A DNA stretch of 64,000 nucleotides from an uncultured Alphaproteobacteria bacterium (GTDB lineage: Bacteria; Pseudomonadota; Alphaproteobacteria; Rhizobiales; Aestuariivirgaceae). The position numbers and the translations under genes are program-made. Location: NCBI GenBank assembly GCA_945957365.1, contig CAMFKI010000003.1, positions 124,001-188,000 on the forward strand, read 5' to 3'. This document shows positions 8,989 to 16,559 of the stretch, in pieces. The notes below the pieces were generated by a model. It saw only the letters and a list, made by a program, of their open reading frames with translations. It searched no databases and had not been told where the DNA came from. The stretch's first letter is position 1. Each line of letters begins with the position of its first letter.

Positions 8989-9315
8989 ATGACTGCCTAT
9001 CTCATCGCCGACATCAAGGTGACGGACCCGTCCTGGATCCCGGCCTATGCCGAGAAGGTGCACGACATCGTGCACCGCCATGGCGGCCGCTACCTGGCGC
9101 GCAGCGGCAACGTCAGCACCATGGAGGGCGTGCCGCAGGACGTCAGCCTGATCGCGCTGATCGCCTTCCCCTCGGCGGCCGCCGCCCATGCCTTCGCGGC
9201 CGACCCGCATTATGCGCCCTTCGCCACCGCGCGCCGCAACGGCAGCACAAGCCGCCTGCAGCTGATCGACGATACCGACCTCGCCGGTACCATCGACTAC
9301 CTGCCGCGGGCCTGA
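8989..9315 (+). CDS. DUF1330 family protein
   Basis: A 108-residue dimeric alpha-beta barrel (ferredoxin-like) protein of the DUF1330 family, recognised from the start MTAYLIADIKVTDPSWIPAY and the central RHGGRYLARSG motif. AAGGA precedes the start codon. It begins 27 bases after the methyltransferase stop and is probably co-transcribed with it. Members of this fold are small cytoplasmic proteins; no biochemical role is established. Confidence 0.82.
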   Translation: MTAYLIADIKVTDPSWIPAYAEKVHDIVHRHGGRYLARSGNVSTMEGVPQDVSLIALIAFPSAAAAHAFAADPHYAPFATARRNGSTSRLQLIDDTDLAGTIDYLPRA

Positions 9316-9323
9316 ACCCGCCC

Positions 9324-9354
9324 CGCGCCGCCGCCCCTCACGGGTGGCGGCGCG
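9324..9354. terminator. GC-rich hairpin between DUF1330 and DUF4242 genes
   Basis: CGCGCCGCC (9324-9332) pairs perfectly with GGCGGCGCG (9346-9354) across a 13-base loop. There is no T-run, so it may be an attenuating or mRNA-stabilising hairpin rather than a full terminator. Confidence 0.5.
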
Positions 9355-9390
9355 CCGGCATCCCGTCACCTTCTGAATGAAAGCCATCAC

Positions 9391-9666
9391 ATGAAGCGTT
9401 TCGTCATCGAGCGGCACATCCCCGGCGTCGGCAGCCTTGGCCCGGCCGAGCTGAGGGGCCTGGCCGCTGTCTCCAATGCGGCCGTTCTCCGGCTTTTCGG
9501 TTCCGTGCAGTGGCTCCACTCGCACGTCGCCGCGGACAACACCTTCTGCGTCTACCTTGGCGACAGCGAGTCCAGCCTGCGCGAGCATTCGCGGCTCGCG
9601 GGCTTTCCCGTCACCCGTGTCAACGAGATCGTCACCGTCCTCGATCCGATGACGGCACAGGAATGA
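9391..9666 (+). CDS. DUF4242 (SCO4226-type nickel-binding) family protein
   Basis: This 91-residue protein matches the DUF4242 pattern: MKRFVIERHIPGVG at the start, a middle VQWLHSHVAADNTFCVYLG and an ending EHSRLAGFPVTRVNEIVTVLDP. The fold is a small ferredoxin-like dimer; one Streptomyces member binds nickel, but that activity cannot be assumed. Its stop overlaps the start of the DUF1127 gene (ATGA), so the two are translationally coupled. The 75-base gap from the DUF1330 gene contains a hairpin, so it may be partly uncoupled from the upstream genes. Confidence 0.8.
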   Translation: MKRFVIERHIPGVGSLGPAELRGLAAVSNAAVLRLFGSVQWLHSHVAADNTFCVYLGDSESSLREHSRLAGFPVTRVNEIVTVLDPMTAQE

Positions 9667-9881
9667 TGCGCAGCGGAGCCCGCGCAGCGCGGCGCCACGC
9701 CTGGCTGGCAAGGCCCTTTCGCGGGCTGTGCGAGTGGCTTGCCGGCCGGCGCGCCACGGCGTGCCTGGGCACGCTCGACGACAGGATGCTGAAGGACATC
9801 GGGCTCTACCGCTCCGACGTCGATCCGGGCGCCCTCAGCCGCGCGGCGCGTGAGCGCAACGCCCGCCCGCCTTCACGCTGA
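9663..9881 (+). CDS. DUF1127 family small protein
   Basis: A 72-residue very basic protein. The C-terminal half carries the DUF1127 signature, with LDDRMLKDIGLYRSDV at about 40-55, following an Arg-rich stretch. DUF1127 proteins are small cytoplasmic proteins of alphaproteobacteria, and some act in RNA turnover and phosphate or stress responses. The ATG overlaps the preceding stop codon. A second in-frame ATG follows at once, so the product may be one residue shorter. Confidence 0.8.
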   Translation: MMRSGARAARRHAWLARPFRGLCEWLAGRRATACLGTLDDRMLKDIGLYRSDVDPGALSRAARERNARPPSR

Positions 9882-9918
9882 CGCCTGGTCGGCGCCCATG
9901 ATCGCCGGGCGGACGACG

Positions 9919-11538
9919 TCACTTCGTCATCCACTCCGGCATGCGATTGGCCGCGACGATGTTGCTCTCCTCGTCGTTGCGGCCTTTCCGCACGAAGACG
10001 AGGTTGTGGTAGAAATGCAGGCTCTCCACGTTGAGGTCGAGATAGGTGGGCTGATAGCCCGGCGCGTGGATCTCGCGCCAGTTCAGCCCGTCGGCGAGGT
10101 TCTTGAAGAACTCCATCATCGACAGCCGGCGCGATCCCGCCGTGTCCTGCGTGCCGAAGGACGGCCAGTAGGCGGTCTGGGTATCCTCGATCACGTACCA
10201 CCCGCCCGCGCGCACGAACTGGAACAGCATCATGAAGGTGGCGGTCACGTGTTCGCTGCGATGGCTGCCATCGTCGATGACCACGTCGAAGCCCTCGCCG
10301 CCCGTGGCGTCGAGCAGCTGCGCCAGCACGCGCGGATCGGCCTGCGAGCCCTGGAACACGCGGACGCGCTCCTCGCGGACGTTCTTGGCGTGATAGTCCA
10401 AACCGAAGATCTCACCGCTGGCGAAGTAATCCCGCCACATGCGCAGCGATGCGCCGCCGGCGTCGGGGTCCGCGTATCCGCCGATGCCGATTTCCAGAAG
10501 CCGGATCGCCTCGCCGCGCAGCGGCGCGAAGTGCCGGTGATAGTGCCGGGTATAGCTGTGGCCGGCATTCTTGTCGGTGCCATGCAGCAGCGCGAATCGA
10601 GACAGGTCATCCTCATCCGGAGCCGCGGCAGAAGGCTCTTCCACGAAGCCCGCATCGAGGTTGTTGACATAGCGACGGTTGCCGAAGCGCGCCGCCTCGA
10701 AGGCGAAGCTCGAACCCGGCGTGCCCGTGATCACCGGGCAGCGCGCGATATAGAGGAAGTCGACGAAGGCCCTCAGGTGGTCAGGAAGGCCAAGCCGGTG
10801 CAATCCGCCAAGCTCCGCGCCATCGCCGCCGGCGGCGGCGATGGCGGCTTCGATCTCGGCTGCCGCCGCGGCCTCGTCGCTGAACACCGCCACCCGGCCG
10901 CGCCGCGCCACCTGCACCGCCCAGTCCCGCAGGCTCGCCATCGCCTGGTTGCTCTCGGGGCTGTACTGCAGCAGGTCTCCGCGCCGCACCGTCATCGCCA
11001 CGCCCGCCGCCGGAACGCAAGCGGCGAGAGCGCGGAACTCGGGCCGCGGCCGCAGCCGTGCATAGGCCTCCGAGACGAGGCGATTCCACGCGTCATCTGA
11101 CGGGGCCCCGCCCAGTTCGGCACCCAGCCGCTCGTCGATACTGGTCTCGAGCAAGATCACCGGCGCATCGGACTTCGCCACCAGTTCGGCCAGCGGCATG
11201 CGGCAGGCCTCGTTCTGCGGCAGCAACTGCCACTGCCGCTGTGCGGCCGACTGCACCCCATACCAGCCGTCGCCCGGCACCCATTCGCTGAAGCATTCGG
11301 TTATGGCGCCCATCTCTGCGTCGGTGGCCGCTGGCAAGGCGGCACAGGGTTCGAACAGCGCCTCGAACCCGATTGCCTGAAGCGCGCTCACATTGGGGCG
11401 CGGGTCGTTCGGCTCGCGCGGCACCCAGGCATGCAGGCAGCGCCGCCCCGTCTGCCGGGCAAGCACCATCGCCGCGGCGATGGCCCGCAGCCTGTTCCCC
11501 AGCCCGGCCTGGGGAGAAATGATCAGCATACGTTCCAT
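9919..11538 (-). CDS. Fusion of fucosyltransferase-like and sugar O-methyltransferase-like domains
   Basis: A 539-residue two-domain protein. The N-terminal part (about 1-300) starts MERMLIISPQAGLGNRLRAI; the GLGNRLR nucleotide-sugar motif and a later TVRRGD and TGTPGSSFAFEAA resemble NodZ/GT23-type and related GDP-fucose transferases. The C-terminal part (about 310-539) resembles the MycE/ElmMII class of sugar O-methyltransferases: LLHGTDKN, LEIGIGGY (348-355), FGLDY, VIDDGSH (420-426) and EDTQTAYW. Together they suggest adding and methylating a sugar on a surface glycan or metabolite. GAGG precedes the ATG at 11538. No other glycan genes are nearby. Both domain assignments are by motif only. 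Confidence 0.68.
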   Translation of the reverse strand: MERMLIISPQAGLGNRLRAIAAAMVLARQTGRRCLHAWVPREPNDPRPNVSALQAIGFEALFEPCAALPAATDAEMGAITECFSEWVPGDGWYGVQSAAQRQWQLLPQNEACRMPLAELVAKSDAPVILLETSIDERLGAELGGAPSDDAWNRLVSEAYARLRPRPEFRALAACVPAAGVAMTVRRGDLLQYSPESNQAMASLRDWAVQVARRGRVAVFSDEAAAAAEIEAAIAAAGGDGAELGGLHRLGLPDHLRAFVDFLYIARCPVITGTPGSSFAFEAARFGNRRYVNNLDAGFVEEPSAAAPDEDDLSRFALLHGTDKNAGHSYTRHYHRHFAPLRGEAIRLLEIGIGGYADPDAGGASLRMWRDYFASGEIFGLDYHAKNVREERVRVFQGSQADPRVLAQLLDATGGEGFDVVIDDGSHRSEHVTATFMMLFQFVRAGGWYVIEDTQTAYWPSFGTQDTAGSRRLSMMEFFKNLADGLNWREIHAPGYQPTYLDLNVESLHFYHNLVFVRKGRNDEESNIVAANRMPEWMTK

Positions 11539-11640
11539 GAAACCTCGACACCTGCGATTCCCACACATCCCTAGGCGTCCTCCGCCGGAATTGCCAGATG
11601 GCCCCCTCTTGCCGCCGCCCGCGCGCGCCGAGCCACAATT

Positions 11641-11780
11641 CTCCCGCCTCCATCCCCTTCTCCCGTTGGCGCAAGCCAATGGGACAAGGGACTTGAGCCG
11701 CCGCCAGCCAGCGCATGGAGAAAGCCCTCCCGCCTCCATCCCCTTCTCCCGTCGGCCAAGCTGATGGGAGAAGGTGCCCG
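11641..11780. repeat. Duplicated 25-base intergenic repeat with hairpin
   Basis: An identical 25-base unit starting CTCCCGCCTCCATCC occurs at 11641-11665 and 11727-11751, 86 bases apart. In the second copy CCTTCTCCC is followed by GGGAGAAGG, forming a hairpin. The element lies in the 431-base gap (11539-11969) between two minus-strand genes. The rest of that gap is AT-richer than its surroundings (about 11840-11960) and shows no gene. Confidence 0.75.
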
Positions 11781-11969
11781 ACAGGGCGGATGAGGGCCTC
11801 TCACCACGAGTCCCGCCGCAAGACAAACCTCCGGCGCCGGATTCCTATGAAATTTTTCACAATGTCAATCAGCAGGAAACAAGAGTCCTGCTACATAGCC
11901 CATTGTAGGAAAAAAGTCAAGTCCAATCGACGCCCGCGATCATTTTTTCTGTCCACCCTGCGAAGTCCC

Positions 11970-12362
11970 TCACTCCACCGCGCGCCTGTCGAACTTCGCC
12001 AGCACGGTCCCCGCGCCATCCATGAGCTCCAGACGGCCGCCGTCCAGTCGCATCGCCTTCACCCTGGCCAGCATGTCGAAGAACGCCTGCTCCGCCCGCA
12101 TGATGTCCGGCCGGCAGGCCATGCGCGTCGCCATGATGGGCGCGAAGCTCAGCCTGTCGCCCACCAGTTCATACCGCCCGCCGAAGCGGTTGCAGCCACC
12201 GAGGCCGCCCACGCGTCCGCCATCGAAGCGCAGGTAGGCCGCGCGGTCGCCGGTCTGGCCGGCCAGCACCCACTCCGCTCCGCCGAGCTTCTCCTGATGT
12301 GCCAGGGCCGGAGCCGCGGCGGACGCCAGCACGAACAGGCAAAGGAAAGCGAAGCGCCACAT
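11970..12362 (-). CDS. META-domain (HslJ-like) exported protein
   Basis: A 130-residue protein with a Sec signal peptide (about 1-21, ending PALA) and a META domain, recognised from GGCNRFGGRYELVGDRLSF and the following MATRMACRPDIMRAEQAFF. META/HslJ proteins are small envelope proteins linked in E. coli to novobiocin resistance and heat shock. GGAGGA lies seven bases before the ATG at 12362, which fixes the start. It is divergent from the ABC exporter genes. Confidence 0.88.
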   Translation of the reverse strand: MWRFAFLCLFVLASAAAPALAHQEKLGGAEWVLAGQTGDRAAYLRFDGGRVGGLGGCNRFGGRYELVGDRLSFAPIMATRMACRPDIMRAEQAFFDMLARVKAMRLDGGRLELMDGAGTVLAKFDRRAVE

Positions 12363-12483
12363 GGATTTCCTCCGTCGCGGGTTCGCCCTGATGTTAGACA
12401 ATTCGCCACCTTGTGAAAACCGCCGGTCTGGCCGGACCCGCGCGGCGGTTGTCCCCGTCCGAAGAATGGCTGAGAATTGCGGA

Positions 12484-13302
12484 ATGGCTGAAACCTCTTT
12501 GGCGCCCTTGGTCACGATTGAAGGCCTCACCCGCCGCTTCGGCGGCTTCACCGCGGTTGATGCCATATCGGCCAGCGTGGGCCCGGGCGAGGTATTCGGT
12601 CTGATCGGCCCCAATGGCGCCGGCAAGAGCACCCTCATCAAGATGCTCATCACCCTGCTGCCGCCGACGGCCGGCACGGCGCATGTCGCGGGCTTCGATA
12701 TCCGGCGCGAGGCGCGGCAGGTGCGCCGCCACATCGGCTACGTGCCGCAGCTCCTGTCGGCCGACGGCTCGTTGACGGCGCACGAGAACATGCAGCTCTC
12801 GGCCCGCCTCTATGGCATCGCCGGAGCCGAACAGAAGCGCCGCATCGCCGAGGTGCTGGACAACATGGGCCTCACCGAACATGCGGGCCAGCTGGTGCAG
12901 CATTTTTCCGGCGGCATGATCCGGCGCCTCGAGATCGCCCAGAGCCTGCTGCACCGGCCGCAGGTGCTGTTCCTCGACGAGCCCACCGTCGGACTCGACC
13001 CGGTGGCGCGCGAGACGGTCTGGAAGCACGTGCTGCAGCTGCGCGGCCAGCACGGCACGGCGATGATCATCTCCTCGCACAACATGGACGAGATCGACCA
13101 GAACTGTGACCGGATCGCCATGATCGACCGCGGCCGCTTCATCGCCACCGGCACGCCCATGGAGCTGAAGAGCCGGCTCGCCGCCGATGCCTCCCTCGAC
13201 GACGTGTTCATCGCACTGGCCAAGGGCGATGCCGAGGCCGCCACCGAACATGGCTATGGCGACGTTCGCCAGTCGCGGCGGGCCGCGAGCGAACATGGCT
13301 GA
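12484..13302 (+). CDS. ABC-2 type exporter, ATP-binding subunit
   Basis: A 272-residue ABC ATPase of the DrrA/NodI/CcmA type. Walker A is GPNGAGKST (42-50), the Q-loop is in VPQLLS, the signature is FSGGMIRRLEIAQSLL, Walker B is VLFLDEPTVGLDP and the switch His is in SSHNMDE. It energises the permease encoded immediately downstream, with which it overlaps by eight bases. An in-frame ATG at 12466 is an alternative start; neither has a strong ribosome site. The exported substrate (drug, lipid or polysaccharide) is not indicated. Confidence 0.92.
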   Translation: MAETSLAPLVTIEGLTRRFGGFTAVDAISASVGPGEVFGLIGPNGAGKSTLIKMLITLLPPTAGTAHVAGFDIRREARQVRRHIGYVPQLLSADGSLTAHENMQLSARLYGIAGAEQKRRIAEVLDNMGLTEHAGQLVQHFSGGMIRRLEIAQSLLHRPQVLFLDEPTVGLDPVARETVWKHVLQLRGQHGTAMIISSHNMDEIDQNCDRIAMIDRGRFIATGTPMELKSRLAADASLDDVFIALAKGDAEAATEHGYGDVRQSRRAASEHG

Positions 13303-14092
13303 GCAGGATATGCCGGGCCCTGTCACCAGCTACCTGCGGCAGACCTTCGGGGTCATCGCCGTGGAGATGCAGAAATTGCGTCATGACCCCTGGGAACTCG
13401 TCACCCGTGCCATCCAGCCGGTGCTGTGGCTGATGCTGTTCGGGCGGGTGATGGCCCAGGTGCGCGGCGTCTCGCCCGAAGGCCTGCCCTACATCGACTT
13501 CCTGTCGGCGGGCATCCTGGCGCAGTCCATCCTGTTCGTGGCCATCTTCTATGGCATCTCGGCGATCTGGGAGCGCGACCTCGGCGTCATCCAGCGCTAT
13601 CTCGTCAGCCCCGCGCCGCGCAGCGCGCTGGTCATCGGCAAGGCGCTGTCGGCCAGTGTCCGCGCACTGGTCCAGGCGCTCATCGTCTATGTGCTGGCCG
13701 CCTCGCTGGGGGTCAGCCTGCGCCTCGACCCGCTGTCGATGGTGGGTGTCGTCGTGGTCATCGTGCTGGGCTCGGGGCTGTTCTCCACTTTTTCCCTCAT
13801 CATCGCCTGCATCGTGAAAACGCGTGAGCGCTTCATGGGCATCGGCCAGGTGATGACCATGCCGATCTTCTTCGCTTCGAACGCCATCTATCCCGTCGCC
13901 ATGATGCCGGCCTGGATGCAGGTGGTGGCGCGCCTCAATCCGCTCACCTACATGGTCGACGCGCTGCGCGGGCTGATGCTGGCGGGCGGCACGGCGCAGT
14001 TCGGCCTCGCCGCGGATTTCGCGGTGCTGGCGGGCGTCTCGGCCGTGCTCATCGCGGTGGCGGCGCGCATGTATCCCCGCATGGGCTACTGA
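13295..14092 (+). CDS. ABC-2 type exporter, permease subunit
   Basis: This 265-residue integral membrane protein has about six hydrophobic segments and the ABC-2 permease signature region NAIYPVAMMPAWMQVVARLNPLTYMVDALRGLML (positions roughly 195-228). A coupling-helix-like segment lies near the N-terminus. Its start overlaps the ATPase stop, so the two form one transporter operon. It resembles daunorubicin-resistance and NodJ-type permeases. It is followed by the Irr-like palindrome of the next gene, so the operon probably ends here. Confidence 0.92.
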   Translation: MAEQDMPGPVTSYLRQTFGVIAVEMQKLRHDPWELVTRAIQPVLWLMLFGRVMAQVRGVSPEGLPYIDFLSAGILAQSILFVAIFYGISAIWERDLGVIQRYLVSPAPRSALVIGKALSASVRALVQALIVYVLAASLGVSLRLDPLSMVGVVVVIVLGSGLFSTFSLIIACIVKTRERFMGIGQVMTMPIFFASNAIYPVAMMPAWMQVVARLNPLTYMVDALRGLMLAGGTAQFGLAADFAVLAGVSAVLIAVAARMYPRMGY

Positions 14093-14098
14093 TTTCTC

Positions 14099-14113
14099 TT
14101 AGAACAATTCTAA
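14099..14113. promoter_or_regulatory. Irr-like (ICE) iron-control palindrome
   Basis: TTAGAA-CAA-TTCTAA is a perfect 6-3-6 inverted repeat extended by an A:T match on neither side. It resembles the iron control element bound by the haem-responsive regulator Irr in Rhizobiales. It lies just upstream of a -35/-10 pair (14127-14153) and 76 bases before the ATG of the following gene, so Irr control of that gene is likely if the site is real. Confidence 0.6.
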
Positions 14114-14126
14114 AACATTGGAATAC

Positions 14127-14153
14127 TTGACACTTTTCTACCTTTCCTATATC
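14127..14153 (+). promoter_or_regulatory. Probable promoter of the Cys-rich gene at 14189
   Basis: A consensus -35 element TTGACA (14127-14132) is followed after 15 bases by TATATC (14148-14153). The spacing is two bases short of ideal. The Irr-like palindrome sits directly upstream. Confidence 0.55.
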
Positions 14154-14188
14154 CGACTAAAAAACTCAGGAATAGGAGCCGAAGCGCC

Positions 14189-14701
14189 ATGTCCCCCGCC
14201 CCCGACCTTCTCACCCGTCCGGCCGAGCGGCTGGTGATCGCCGGTTTCCGCAATTTCATGGCGGCCTGCGAATTCGGCGACCTCGCCTGCTGGGAGGCGG
14301 TCTGGCAGGCCTACCACGACGGTCTCGGACCCCGCGGGGCGCGCCGCATGGTGGGCGAGCTGCAATACTGGGCCCGCGCGCTGCGCCGTGAGTCCGGCCG
14401 CCCGCTCGCCTATTACCCACCCTGCTGCCGCTTCCTGTGCCATGACGAGTGCATGGCGCTGTCGATGGTGGCGGCGGCCCAGGCGGCGGACGAACAGACG
14501 GCCACCCTCGCCGCCCGCCACCTCACCGCGCAGGTCGACCCTGACATTCTCTACGCCCTGTGGCAGGCCACCCTGCCCTTCGCCGAGGCGCTGGAGGATG
14601 CCGGTCTCGAGATGTATCCGGTGAGTTCAGAAGTGGTGGATTCGATCGTGCGGCTGCAGCAGATGGGCCGCTGCCGCGCCGCTTGCCGCCTGCTGAACTG
14701 A
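14189..14701 (+). CDS. Uncharacterised Cys-containing protein, possibly iron-regulated
   Basis: I do not recognise this 170-residue soluble protein. It looks mainly helical, has no signal peptide or membrane segment, and carries a cysteine cluster CCRFLCHDEC at about 76-85 plus Cys near the C-terminus (GRCRAACRLLN). Such spacing could bind iron, an Fe-S cluster or zinc. A GGAG-type ribosome site precedes the ATG. The Irr-like palindrome and a good promoter directly upstream suggest a role in iron or haem homeostasis. It is monocistronic by position: the next gene starts after a gap of more than 200 bases. Confidence 0.72.
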   Translation: MSPAPDLLTRPAERLVIAGFRNFMAACEFGDLACWEAVWQAYHDGLGPRGARRMVGELQYWARALRRESGRPLAYYPPCCRFLCHDECMALSMVAAAQAADEQTATLAARHLTAQVDPDILYALWQATLPFAEALEDAGLEMYPVSSEVVDSIVRLQQMGRCRAACRLLN

Positions 14702-14917
14702 TCGGACGGCGAAACTCACCCGCCCCGATTGAAGAGGCGGCAGCCCTGCCGGCCGCAATCCCTGCCGTCGGCTCCCGTCCGCGAAATTTTCCTGACAACC
14801 GGCCATATCCTGCCGCAGAGTGTCATGGTTGCCGCGTGCAACTTGAACTCGCGCAAGGCTTTGCCGTAGGCTCGGCACGGCTCCGGCCCAGCGCCCTCGA
14901 ACCGAATGGGAGACGAC

Positions 14918-16534
14918 ATGACGAAGACTTTCCTGAGGCACCTCCTGACCGGGCCGCTCGTGCTTTCGGCGGCTGCGGTGATCGCCCTCGGCAGCGCCCC
15001 CGCAACGCTCCACGCCCAGACGGCGACGGCCTCCACCGCCGCGCCGGCGGCCGAAGATGCCGCGGCCCCGCAGCCGCTGTCGCCCGAGGAACTCGACATC
15101 CTCGTGGCGCGCATCGCACTTTACCCGGACGAGCTCGTGGCGCTGATCTCGGCAGCCTCGCTCTACCCGCTGCAGATCGTCGAGGCCGAGCGCTTCCTCG
15201 AGGATTCCAAGACCAAGAAGGACCTGAAGCCCAAGGCGAGCTGGGACGGCAGCGTCATCTCGCTGCTGAACTATCCCGAGATCGTCAAGATGATGAGCGA
15301 CGATCTCGAGTGGACTCAGCTCTTCGGCGAGTCGATCGTCAACCAGCAGGAAGACGTTCTCAACGCCATCCAGCAGCTGCGCGAACAGGCGGTCGCCAAC
15401 GGCGTCATCAAGACCGACGACAAGGTCAAGGTCACGACCGAAGTCGACAACGGCCGCAAGAACGTCATCATCGAGCCGGCCAGCAGCGAGGTCATCTACG
15501 TTCCGCAATATCAGCCGGAGATGTTCTACGAGCCGGGCTACGCCTATGCGCCGGTGACCTACTACCCCGACCCGTATCCCTATTACTGGAACCCGGCCGC
15601 GACCTTCTTCGCCGGCGCGGTGACCGGCGCCATCTGGTCGGCCGCCGTCGACTGGGACAACGGCTTCTGGGGCGGCAACTGGAACCACAACCACGGCAAC
15701 AACTGGGGCAACGACATCAACATCAACTGCAACAAGTGCATCATCGGCAGCGACTTCAACGGCAAGATCAATGCCAATGACCTCGACTGGCGCAAGGTCG
15801 ACCGCAGCAAGATCAACTACGACAAGAACCAGTTCAACAAGTTCGACAACACGACGATCCGCAACGACTTCAAGAAGAACGACTTCACCAACATCAGCGA
15901 CAACAAGCTGGGCAATGGCAACCGCGGCAACGGCAACAAGGGCAATCTGCAGCGCCCCTCGACGCTGCCGGCCGGCGGCGGCGGCATCCAGACCAAGGAC
16001 ATCCGCAAGAGCACGCTCGAGGGCCTGAACAAGAAGCCGGTCAACGGCTTCCAGCCCTCCGACAAGATGGCCCGGCCCGGCAATGGCAATGGCGGCAACC
16101 TCGGCAACGCCGGCAATCTTGCCAAGCCCGGCAACGGCGGCAACGGCGGCAACGCCGGCAACCTCGCGAAGCCCGGCAACGGCGGCAACGCCGGCAACCT
16201 CGCGAAGCCCGGAAACGGCAATGGCGGCGGCAACATGGGCAACATGACGCGCCCGGCCGACAAGCCGAACCTCGACCGCCCGGTGGGAAAGCCAAAGCCC
16301 GGCGGCACGCCCGACTACCGTCCCAAAACCCCCTCGCCGATGGGCGAGGTGACGCGCGGCCGCGATGCCCAGATGCAGTCGAACCGCGGCAACAAGTCGA
16401 TGGGCGGCGGCGGCATCAACCGTCCCAACATGGGCGGCGGAGGCGGCGGCGGTGGAGGCGGCAACAAGAAGTTCATCCCGCCGAAGAGGGGCGGCGGAGG
16501 CGGCGGCGGCGGTGGCCGCGGACGCCGGAACTGA
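14918..16534 (+). CDS. DUF3300 exported protein with Asn/Gly-rich C-terminus
   Basis: A 538-residue exported protein with a signal peptide (about 1-34, ending TLHAQ). The DUF3300 domain (about 50-210) contains LVARIALYPDELVALI and the tail NVIIEPASSEVIYVPQY. A second hydrophobic/aromatic stretch (YYPDPYPYYWNPAATFFAGA) follows, then an Asn/Asp-rich region and a Gly/Asn/Lys-rich low-complexity C-terminus with GNAGNLAKPGNG-type repeats, ending in poly-Gly and Arg. GGGAG precedes the ATG at 14918; an in-frame ATG at 14906 is possible. It is followed 25 bases later by a DUF2950 gene, its usual partner. Function of the pair is unknown; an envelope role is likely. Confidence 0.9.
   Translation: MTKTFLRHLLTGPLVLSAAAVIALGSAPATLHAQTATASTAAPAAEDAAAPQPLSPEELDILVARIALYPDELVALISAASLYPLQIVEAERFLEDSKTKKDLKPKASWDGSVISLLNYPEIVKMMSDDLEWTQLFGESIVNQQEDVLNAIQQLREQAVANGVIKTDDKVKVTTEVDNGRKNVIIEPASSEVIYVPQYQPEMFYEPGYAYAPVTYYPDPYPYYWNPAATFFAGAVTGAIWSAAVDWDNGFWGGNWNHNHGNNWGNDININCNKCIIGSDFNGKINANDLDWRKVDRSKINYDKNQFNKFDNTTIRNDFKKNDFTNISDNKLGNGNRGNGNKGNLQRPSTLPAGGGGIQTKDIRKSTLEGLNKKPVNGFQPSDKMARPGNGNGGNLGNAGNLAKPGNGGNGGNAGNLAKPGNGGNAGNLAKPGNGNGGGNMGNMTRPADKPNLDRPVGKPKPGGTPDYRPKTPSPMGEVTRGRDAQMQSNRGNKSMGGGGINRPNMGGGGGGGGGGNKKFIPPKRGGGGGGGGGRGRRN
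16076..16240 (+). repeat. In-frame minisatellite in the DUF3300 gene
   Basis: Near-identical units encoding GNAGNLAKPGNG occur three times with GGCAAC-rich spacers. The unit length is a multiple of three, so copy-number change would keep the reading frame. The tract encodes a flexible Gly/Asn/Lys segment. Confidence 0.8.
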
Positions 16535-16559
16535 GCAGCGCGGCAGAAAGGACAGGATC

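Noticed and set aside
8110..9711. A 533-codon minus-strand open frame opposite the methyltransferase run
   Set aside because: The plus-strand genes each have ribosome sites and recognisable families.
16076..16240. Regular repeats considered as a CRISPR array
   Set aside because: Units are in frame within a gene, spacers are not unique, and no cas genes are near.
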